A stretch of DNA of 64,000 nt from Deminuibacter soli. GTDB taxonomy: Bacteria; Bacteroidota; Bacteroidia; Chitinophagales; Chitinophagaceae. A program made the position numbers and the translations under genes. A model generated the notes under the pieces. That model was given only the letters and a program-made list of their open reading frames with translations. It did not search any database and had not been told where the DNA came from. Shown here in pieces: positions 58,593 to 64,000 of this stretch. The stretch spans positions 558,001 through 622,000 of the forward strand of contig NZ_QTJU01000002.1 in NCBI RefSeq assembly GCF_003412455.1, written 5' to 3'. Positions within the stretch are counted from its first letter, which is position 1; every line of letters begins with the position of its first letter.

Positions 58593-58655
58593 GTGAGTGG
58601 TGAGTGGTGAGTGGTGAGTTGTGAGTGGTGAGTGGTGAGTGGTGAGTGGTGAGTG
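58593..58655. repeat. GTGAGTG heptamer microsatellite (nine units)
   Basis: Nine head-to-tail 7-mers; eight are GTGAGTG and the fourth is GTGAGTT. They are followed at once by TC-ATTCGAGAA heptamers. The reverse complement CACTCAC is found as a shorter run at 58849-58876. Confidence 0.95.
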
Positions 58656-58658
58656 TCA

Positions 58659-58742
58659 TTCGAGAATCGAGAATCGACAGTCGAGACGATCGCAGCGAGA
58701 CCATAGATGGAAGCGAACGTTGCCGGTGAGGACACCGGCAAC
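58659..58742. repeat. Composite intergenic repeat with hairpin
   Basis: TCGAGAA (twice), TCGACAG, TCGAGAC and a GCAGCGA tail (58660-58701) are followed by a perfect 10-bp hairpin, GTTGCCGGTG (58719-58728) with CACCGGCAAC (58733-58742), loop AGGA. Confidence 0.82.
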
Positions 58743-58755
58743 GGCAGTATAAAAG

Positions 58756-58798
58756 AAAGCCCCCGCTCCCGGCTTAGCCGGAAGCGGGGGCTTTTTTA
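58756..58798 (+). terminator. Terminator of the SDR gene
   Basis: AAAGCCCCCGCT pairs with AGCGGGGGCTTT (58757-58793) with an inner CCGGC/GCCGG stem, followed by TTTTATT. Confidence 0.92.
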
Positions 58799-58801
58799 TT
58801 C

Positions 58802-58876
58802 ACTATTGACTATTCACTATTGACTATTCACCAATGATCCCCTTCGCCTACTCACCACTCACCACTCACCACTCAC
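58802..58876. repeat. ACTATTG and CACTCAC heptamers
   Basis: ACTATTG, ACTATTC, ACTATTG, ACTATTC are phased by 7 nt (58802-58829). After a short gap, three perfect CACTCAC units and one imperfect one follow (58849-58876), running into the next terminator. Confidence 0.82.
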
Positions 58877-58913
58877 AAAAAACGCCCCCGGCTAAACCGG
58901 GGGCGTTTTTTTA
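58877..58913 (-). terminator. Terminator of the Rrf2 gene
   Basis: A near-perfect ~15-bp stem, AAAAAACGCCCCCGG (58877-58891) with its complement ending 58912. It abuts the Rrf2 stop codon, which lies in the ascending arm on the minus strand. Confidence 0.9.
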
Positions 58914-59321
58914 TCTCGCTGCAATGTCTGCTACTGTCCGCTGTTCCAGTATCGACAGGGAGGCATCGCGCACATCGCACATAATGTGGTTGAGGCCGCA
59001 GTACTTTTCATCGCAGTTTTTACATTTCTGGTAAAAATTGAGGCTCACACAAGGCAGCAGGGCAATGGGGCCTTCCAGTAAACGCATCACTTTAGCCAGG
59101 TACACTTTGGAAGGATCTTCTGCAAAAAAATAGCCGCCGCCTTTTCCCTTTTTACTCTCCAGGATACCGCCTTTCTTTAATTCAAGCAAAATATTTTCCA
59201 GGAATTTGAGAGGTATCTTCTTCTTCTTTGCGATCTCGGCAATCAATACCGGGCCGTCGTCTTTGTGCTGGGCCAGGTACATCAGGGCTTTGAAAGCATA
59301 CTGCGTCTTTTTTGAAAGCAT
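58911..59321 (-). CDS. Rrf2-family transcriptional regulator
   Basis: A 136-aa winged-helix regulator. The N-terminus MLSKKTQYAFKALMYLAQH and the recognition segment KKKKIPLKFLENILLELKKGGILESKKGKGGGYF are characteristic. Five cysteines lie in the C-terminal part (LLPC, QKCKNC, EKYC, IMC), more than the three of IscR, so iron-sulfur or redox sensing is plausible but not proven. Two ACTAAAAT direct repeats at 59328-59354 just upstream could be its own operator. Its targets cannot be read here. It is transcribed alone. Confidence 0.92.
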   Translation of the reverse strand: MLSKKTQYAFKALMYLAQHKDDGPVLIAEIAKKKKIPLKFLENILLELKKGGILESKKGKGGGYFFAEDPSKVYLAKVMRLLEGPIALLPCVSLNFYQKCKNCDEKYCGLNHIMCDVRDASLSILEQRTVADIAAR

Positions 59322-59431
59322 GGTTGAACTAAAATATTTTTCGCACTAAAATTAGTAAAAGATGTTGGTACATAGGGTAAAGCAGTAAACACATTAACAT
59401 ATACAGCATCCATTGATTACCAGTGGATTGT

Positions 59432-59462
59432 TTTGGTGTTAATGTTTTTTGCTGTAGGTTTG
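59432..59462 (+). promoter_or_regulatory. Promoter of the beta-barrel protein gene
   Basis: TTTG (59432-59435) and TAGGTTTG (59455-59462) are separated by 19 nt, a perfect consensus pair. The transcript would start near 59469, about 15 nt before the ATG. Confidence 0.82.
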
Positions 59463-59483
59463 AATAATTATAAAATGTAATTT

Positions 59484-60032
59484 ATGAAAAAGCTTCTTGC
59501 AAAGGCTGCGTTTTGTATGGTTTTGCTGGCCGGTTTTCAGTCGGCACATGCACAGCGTTTGTTCACCATTTTTGTTAATCCTATGTACAATGCACCGTCT
59601 GGCGATAAATTCTCGGGTGCCTACAACGCTGGTTTTGGTATTGAAGGCGGCGCCGGCATTGGCTGGGGGCGTACATTTTTAACCGGTACACTGGGTTATA
59701 ACTGGTTTAATGCAACCGGCAAGTATAAAAACTTCGGTTTGCCAGGCACTAAACCGGGCAACCTTACCGCAACGCCGATAAAAGTGGGTATCCGCCAGTA
59801 TTTGTTTGGCCGTATGCTGTACGCCAAGGTCGACGGCGGTGTTGCTTTCACCAATAACAAACACGACAAGGGTTCCAAATTTATTGCAGACGCGGGTGTG
59901 GGTGTTAAACTGGCCGGTTTTAACCTCGGCATAGATGTAAACACACTCAACTTTGGCCTGGGCGAACCTTATACCAGCGGTAAATGGGTTAACTGGGTAT
60001 CTTTTAAAGCGGGCTGGAGTTTTGGGTTATAA
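59484..60032 (+). CDS. Small outer-membrane beta-barrel protein
   Basis: A 182-aa exported protein with signal peptide at about residues 1-24 (MKKLLAKAAFCMVLLAGFQSAHAQ). Alternating hydrophobic/polar strands follow (GIEGGAGIGWGRTFLTGTLGYNW, YAKVDGGVAFTNN, KLAGFNLGIDVNTLNFG, WVSFKAGWSF). A terminal aromatic segment (GWSFGL) fits an eight-strand-type barrel. Function is unknown. It is convergent with dapB, and the two stop codons overlap in the sequence TTATAA at 60027-60032. Confidence 0.82.
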   Translation: MKKLLAKAAFCMVLLAGFQSAHAQRLFTIFVNPMYNAPSGDKFSGAYNAGFGIEGGAGIGWGRTFLTGTLGYNWFNATGKYKNFGLPGTKPGNLTATPIKVGIRQYLFGRMLYAKVDGGVAFTNNKHDKGSKFIADAGVGVKLAGFNLGIDVNTLNFGLGEPYTSGKWVNWVSFKAGWSFGL

Positions 60033-60746
60033 TCCCAAAACTTCCTTCATGCTGTAAATGCCTTTTTTCCCTTTCATAAATTCTGCAGCCAGTACAGCGC
60101 CGCCTGCAAAACCTTTGCGGTTATGGGCTGTGTGAATAATCTCGATATCGTCGATGGCTGAATGATATTTTATTTTGTGTGTGCCCGGTGCAGGGTCAAT
60201 GCGTTCGCTGATAATTTCCAGTTCTGCCGCATTATCGCTGATATGGTTTACCCATTGCTTTTTGCCGGTGATATGCTGCAGCACCTGTTCAGCCAGTGTA
60301 ATGGCCGTGCCGCTGGGCGCATCTTTTTTCTGGGTATGATGAATTTCTTCCAGCGACACATCGTAGGTGTCCTGGTGATGTTCCATCAGTTTGGCCAGGT
60401 AGCTGTTGAGTTCAAAAAACAGGTTTACGCCAATACTGAAATTGCTGGCATACAATAAAGCACCGTTTTTCTCTTTGCAATAAGCCTGTACCTGGTCCCA
60501 TTCTGCCAGCCAGCCGGTAGAGCCGCAAATAACGGGCACGCCGGCATCAATACATTTCTTTACATTTTCCACTGCGCTGTGCGGGTTGGTAAACTCAATG
60601 GCTGCATCAGCCTGCTGCAGGTTTTCGGTAGTGAGGTCTTCTACGTTTTCGGTAGAAATGGCCAGTACAATTTCATGTCCTTTCTGCAGGGCAATTTCTT
60701 CAATGGCTTTTCCCATTTTACCGTAACCAATTAATGCCAGTTTCAT
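60027..60746 (-). CDS. dapB: 4-hydroxy-tetrahydrodipicolinate reductase
   Basis: This is the second step of the diaminopimelate/lysine pathway, NAD(P)H-dependent, in the cytosol. It is 239 aa. GYGKMGKAIEE at the N-terminus is the nucleotide fold, GSTGW follows the ISTENVED region, and EEIHHTQKKDAPSGTA holds the catalytic His/Lys and the substrate-binding DAPSGTA loop. It is the last visible gene of the operon hydrolase-parA-parB-DUF5683-dapB, 15 nt after DUF5683. This order is common in Bacteroidota. Its stop codon overlaps the convergent barrel gene. Confidence 0.96.
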   Translation of the reverse strand: MKLALIGYGKMGKAIEEIALQKGHEIVLAISTENVEDLTTENLQQADAAIEFTNPHSAVENVKKCIDAGVPVICGSTGWLAEWDQVQAYCKEKNGALLYASNFSIGVNLFFELNSYLAKLMEHHQDTYDVSLEEIHHTQKKDAPSGTAITLAEQVLQHITGKKQWVNHISDNAAELEIISERIDPAPGTHKIKYHSAIDDIEIIHTAHNRKGFAGGAVLAAEFMKGKKGIYSMKEVLGL

Positions 60747-60761
60747 ATATCAACGTTTGCG

Positions 60762-61517
60762 TTAGTAGTAAACAGGTTGTTTGGCAGCGGGCTGCGCTGT
60801 TTTCTTCGCGTTTTTAAGGCTGAACACCACGGTGAGGCCGGGCATATTCAGGGTGGGGTTGTAGGTAGGCTGTACATGCATACTCAGGTCGTTGCTCACA
60901 TCAAAATCTTTCAGGTGACCGAATACAGTTGCATCCACTACGTTAATGCCCCAGAGAATAAAAAACCACAGCACAGAAAAATCCCTGTCCTGCCTGAATT
61001 GGTTGCGGTAGCCCTGCAGGGTTCTGGCATCATAGGGCTCCCTGGGGTTGCTGCCTTTGTAAAACAGCCTGGGGTCTATTTCGCTGTAGTGCGAGGTATC
61101 GGGCGTTGAAAGCGGTGTGCCATCGGGCGCAAAGCCAGACTGGTACACGATGTTATAAGCTTTTTTAGTGCGTTTATACCAGGCATTGTTGTAAAAGAAA
61201 GTTACCGCAGGAATGGCCAGTGCACCGTAAACAATGGGAATTTTCCAGTATTCACGGTTATAAGCCTGGCCCCAGCCTGGTATAATGGCACTGCGTATGG
61301 TAGCCTTGCGCGGATCGTGTTTCTTTTTAAACACGATACTGTCTTTATGCGGAGCTGCCGTTTTAAGGGTGTCACCTTTAACAGGCGCCGGTGCTGCCTG
61401 ATGCGTGGAATCGGTATGAAGCAGGGATTTTTCTGCCAGCTTTTGTTTGTCCTGTGCGCGCACGGATAACACACCGGCAGTTCCCAGCAATAATAATATC
61501 AGGTATTTCACTTGCAT
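60762..61517 (-). CDS. DUF5683 membrane protein
   Basis: A 251-aa protein with a signal peptide or anchor (MQVKYLILLLLGTAGVLSVRAQ). A Lys/Thr/Pro-rich linker lies at about 25-70, and the DUF5683 core starts with KATIRSAIIPGWGQAYNREYWKIPIVYGALA, a PGWGQxYNxxxxK motif next to a hydrophobic helix. A second hydrophobic segment, FSVLWFFILWGINVVDATVFGHL, follows near residue 195. The family is found in the chromosome-partition operon of Bacteroidota; its function is not established. The start is 7 nt past the parB stop. Confidence 0.9.
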   Translation of the reverse strand: MQVKYLILLLLGTAGVLSVRAQDKQKLAEKSLLHTDSTHQAAPAPVKGDTLKTAAPHKDSIVFKKKHDPRKATIRSAIIPGWGQAYNREYWKIPIVYGALAIPAVTFFYNNAWYKRTKKAYNIVYQSGFAPDGTPLSTPDTSHYSEIDPRLFYKGSNPREPYDARTLQGYRNQFRQDRDFSVLWFFILWGINVVDATVFGHLKDFDVSNDLSMHVQPTYNPTLNMPGLTVVFSLKNAKKTAQPAAKQPVYY

Positions 61518-61524
61518 GCATGCT

Positions 61525-62451
61525 TTAGCTCGCCTGTACATTCATTTGTTCCAGCAATTTGTTCAGTTCCTGGAGCGAATAGTATTCGATGGTGATGCTA
61601 CCGTAACCTTTTTTGTTATGAGCCAGTTTCACTTTGGTAGCAAAATGCGATGCTAAGTTATCCTCAATGCGTTTATACGCAGGTGGTATATCGTTTTTTG
61701 CAGCAACTTTAACTTCACCCTTTTCGTTCTTGAAGAGGTTGCGCACCAGGTCTTCCGTTTGGCGAACGCTGAGGCCTTTGTTCTTGATTTCATTGTACAC
61801 AAACAGCTGTCTGTCGATGGTGTCAATGTTTACCAGTGCACGCGCATGCCCCATGCTGATGGCATTGCTGCGTACTGCGAGCTGAATATCGGGTGGCAGT
61901 TTCAGCAGGCGGATGTAGTTGGTAACCGTGCTGCGTTCTTTACCCATACGTTCGGCTACCTGCTCCTGTGTGTAGGAGAGTTCATCCATCATGCGTTTGT
62001 AGCTGAGGCCAATTTCAATGGCGTTCAGGTCTTCACGCTGTAAGTTTTCCAGCAACGCCAGTTCCAGCAATTCCTGGTCGTTGGCCTGGCGCACATACAC
62101 CGGCACATCTTTCAATCCTGCGATCTTGGATGCGCGGAAACGGCGCTCACCGGCAATCAGCTGGAATTTGCCGCTGGCCATTTTGCTCACCGTGAGCGGC
62201 TGAATAATATCGTGCAGTTTGATAGAAGCTGCCAGCTCATTCAAAGCTGTTTCGTCAAAATCCCTTCTCGGGTTTTTGGGATTTATTTCTATCTGGTCAA
62301 TCGCTATGCGCGTAGTGCCTGTAGCCTGTTCAACCACATTACTCTTCAGGTTGCCGGTTGCTGTTTTTAAATCAGAATCGATGTTCTGTAACAGCGAGCG
62401 GATACCTTTTCCCAGCGCTTCTTTGTTGTTTTGTTGTTTAGGCGTACTCAT
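61525..62451 (-). CDS. parB: Chromosome-partitioning protein ParB
   Basis: A 308-aa CTP-dependent DNA clamp that loads at parS. The N-terminal ParB/Sulfiredoxin domain has TRIAIDQIEINPKNPRRDFDE and the CTP-binding LIAGERRFRASK motif. The central helix-turn-helix is RMGKERSTVTNYIRLL. The C-terminal dimerisation helix ends in LNKLLEQMNVQ. It lies 91 nt after parA on the same strand and precedes DUF5683. The start at 62451 (MSTPKQQNN) is preferred; an earlier in-frame codon (62463) adds four residues. Confidence 0.96.
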   Translation of the reverse strand: MSTPKQQNNKEALGKGIRSLLQNIDSDLKTATGNLKSNVVEQATGTTRIAIDQIEINPKNPRRDFDETALNELAASIKLHDIIQPLTVSKMASGKFQLIAGERRFRASKIAGLKDVPVYVRQANDQELLELALLENLQREDLNAIEIGLSYKRMMDELSYTQEQVAERMGKERSTVTNYIRLLKLPPDIQLAVRSNAISMGHARALVNIDTIDRQLFVYNEIKNKGLSVRQTEDLVRNLFKNEKGEVKVAAKNDIPPAYKRIEDNLASHFATKVKLAHNKKGYGSITIEYYSLQELNKLLEQMNVQAS

Positions 62452-62542
62452 GTTTTGTTGCATGTTACAAGTTACAAGTTTCGTGTTGCAGGGTGGCAGA
62501 TAGTAATGTTGCAGGCCTGCAACACTATAGCTGTAACCTTAA

Positions 62543-63355
62543 CTATTCTTCGTCTATGTTCAGAATTCTTTCTTCGTTGGTCATTTTGGTTAAGCCGTTT
62601 TTCTGCAGCACTTCTTTAGCCAGGTTCAGGTAATTCACTGTTCCCTTGCTTTCTGCATCAAACAAAATAACCGGCTTGCCCACGCTCGGTGCTTCACTCA
62701 GGCGGGTATTGCGGTGAATAATGGTGCTGAACACCAGTTCATCAAAATGCCTGCGCACTTCGCTTACCACCTGGTTACACAAACGAAGGCGGCCATCGTA
62801 CATGGTCATTAAAATACCTTCAATCTGCAATTCAGTGTTTAAACGGCTTTGTACAATCTTAATGGTGTTTAACAGTTTACCCAAACCTTCCAGGGCAAAA
62901 AACTCGCACTGCACCGGCACCATTACACTGTTGGCTGCAACCAGCGCATTAACAGTAATAAGGCCCAGTGAAGGGGAGCAGTCAATCACAATAAAATCGT
63001 ACTTGTCTTTTACGGGGTCGAGTATGCCCTTCATCACCATCTCCCTGTTGGGATAGTTGATCATTTCAATTTCGGCACCTACCAGGTCAATGTGGGAAGG
63101 GATGATGTCGAGATTGGGGATATCACTTTTTAGTATCACTTCTTCAGCAGAAGCGTTGTTCACCATGCAATCGTACAGGCTGCTGGTAATATTATGCAGG
63201 TCAAACCCCACACCGGTGGTGCTGTTGGCCTGCGGATCGGCATCGACCAGCAAAGTTTTGTATTCGAGCACTGCAAAACTTGCTGCCAGGTTGATCGCTG
63301 TTGTGGTTTTACCAACGCCGCCCTTCTGATTTGCTATACCAATGATTCTGCCCAT
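62543..63355 (-). CDS. parA: Chromosome-partitioning ATPase ParA (Soj-like)
   Basis: A 270-aa MinD/ParA-type ATPase. The deviant Walker A is QKGGVGKTT (residues 9-17), [10 protein letters not shown] carries the A' aspartate, and the Walker B-like strand is [14 protein letters not shown]. It drives ParB-parS complexes on the nucleoid. It is 13 nt after the upstream hydrolase gene and 91 nt before parB on the same strand. No parS-like palindrome was found in the window. Confidence 0.97.
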   Translation of the reverse strand: MGRIIGIANQKGGVGKTTTAINLAASFAVLEYKTLLVDADPQANSTTGVGFDLHNITSSLYDCMVNNASAEEVILKSDIPNLDIIPSHIDLVGAEIEMINYPNREMVMKGILDPVKDKYDFIVIDCSPSLGLITVNALVAANSVMVPVQCEFFALEGLGKLLNTIKIVQSRLNTELQIEGILMTMYDGRLRLCNQVVSEVRRHFDELVFSTIIHRNTRLSEAPSVGKPVILFDAESKGTVNYLNLAKEVLQKNGLTKMTNEERILNIDEE

Positions 63356-63368
63356 GTATGGATGTTAA

Positions 63369-64000
63369 TTAAATATCAATTGTTTCGCCAACGCCCGGTA
63401 ATATCAGTGTTTTTCCAGCAGCAGCAAAATCTGCTTTTGCTTTTTCCACATCAATGCCGATAATACCCCAGGTATTGTAATGAATGCCTACCACTTTGCC
63501 GCATTTTACAAAATCTGCCGCAATAATGGCTTCACCCGCATCCATGGTGAAGTTGCCGCCGATAGGCATTACAGAAAAATCAAGCTTCGCCCACAAAGGT
63601 ATCAGCTGCATATCCATGGTCAATGCCGTATCGCCCGAAATGTAAAAACTGTTTTCATCCGTCACAAATACAAAACCCATGGGGTTGCCTGCATACCTGC
63701 CATCGTTGAACGAAGAAGAGTGAATGGCATTTACGCCCTTTACTTTTCCGAATTCAAAGCTGATAAATGCACCATGGTTCATCGGATGCACTTTTTCCAC
63801 GCCCTGTGTTTGCAGCCAGTCGGTAATTTCAATCGCTGCCACCACCGTAGCCCCCGTGTGTTTGGCTATCGCTACCAGGTCGCTGGTATGATCGCCATGA
63901 CCATGTGTTACAAAAATGTAGTCTGCCGCAATATCATTGATGTCAATTCCTTCCGCCAAAGGGTTGCCCGAGAAGAAGGGATCAAACAATATCTTTTTCC
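63369..64000 (-). CDS. Metal-dependent hydrolase, UPF0173/UlaG-like (metallo-beta-lactamase fold), 5' truncated by window edge
   Basis: The 206 residues visible from the TTG at 63989 are the C-terminal ~90% of the protein. The frame continues upstream with codons reading K-K-I before LFDPFFSGNP, so the real start lies beyond the window. The metallo-beta-lactamase motif THGHGDHTSD is intact. Further metal ligands are in PMNHGAFISF and the SGDTAL and IHYNTWG segments. The UPF0173 group is a set of MBL-fold hydrolases of unknown substrate. It leads or precedes the parA-parB-DUF5683-dapB operon. Confidence 0.9.
   Translation of the reverse strand, partial: KKILFDPFFSGNPLAEGIDINDIAADYIFVTHGHGDHTSDLVAIAKHTGATVVAAIEITDWLQTQGVEKVHPMNHGAFISFEFGKVKGVNAIHSSSFNDGRYAGNPMGFVFVTDENSFYISGDTALTMDMQLIPLWAKLDFSVMPIGGNFTMDAGEAIIAADFVKCGKVVGIHYNTWGIIGIDVEKAKADFAAAGKTLILPGVGETIDI

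Overview
The window reads as a chromosomal segment of a Bacteroidota bacterium, most likely of the Chitinophagaceae type. The evidence is the -33 TTTG / -7 TAnnTTTG promoter pattern, weak or absent Shine-Dalgarno sequences, and family-restricted proteins (DUF4954, DUF5683, GIN-domain/DUF2807, PafA-type phosphatase). A parA-parB-DUF5683-dapB gene order, a TPP riboswitch in front of a TonB-dependent receptor, and an alpha-oxoamine synthase of the sphingolipid/sulfonolipid type point the same way. Genus and species cannot be fixed from the sequence alone.

Layout. 1-5.3 kb: metal homeostasis (C-terminus of a DtxR/MntR-like regulator, then an Nramp transporter fused to a universal stress domain), a GNAT enzyme, isocitrate dehydrogenase and a YpdA-type reductase. 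5.4-11.7 kb: M16 peptidase, PafA-type phosphatase and an alpha-oxoamine synthase. 11.7-17.2 kb: a small carbohydrate cluster (GH63-like glucosidase, APC permease, GH13 amylase-like enzyme). 17.3-23.3 kb: HtrA protease, a LuxC-like acyl-CoA reductase divergent from a two-cluster ferredoxin, and ddl-PASTA-rhodanese. 23.4-26.9 kb: TPP-riboswitch-controlled TonB-dependent receptor and a GIN-domain protein. 27.0-30.3 kb: an initiator tRNA whose 3' end is the target of a small integrated island. The 21-nt tRNA end occurs three times, a truncated integrase remains, and the cargo is a GIY-YIG protein plus an unrecognised lipoprotein/soluble-protein pair. 30.4-40 kb: era, der, a small lipoprotein, DUF4954, glmS, a second GNAT enzyme, mgtE and a SET-domain protein. 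40-45 kb: a TetR-HlyD-DHA2-TolC drug-efflux operon. 45-49.3 kb: bestrophin, a PepSY-like secreted protein, a PaaE-like reductase and a GH18 enzyme. 49.3-51 kb: a 1.6-kb non-coding tandem array. 51-57.5 kb: aconitase, PspC with two tandem AraC regulators, and kdsA. 57.6-64 kb: an L-threonine-dehydrogenase-like SDR, an Rrf2 regulator, a beta-barrel protein, and the dapB/DUF5683/parB/parA/metal-dependent-hydrolase operon running off the end.

The most unusual feature is the intergenic DNA. Many spacers hold degenerate simple repeats with a 7-nt period, in several word families: TCGAGAA, GTGAGTG, ACTCACG, AGCTGTT, TTTAAAC and ACTATTG. They are often combined with a hairpin carrying a 4-nt loop, whose stem sequence differs between copies while staying self-complementary. 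The 1.6-kb array is made of the same words in alternating short and long units, which form a dimeric higher-order repeat. The tRNA island and its cargo are the clearest accessory DNA. Most other genes are ordinary core or lineage-typical functions.
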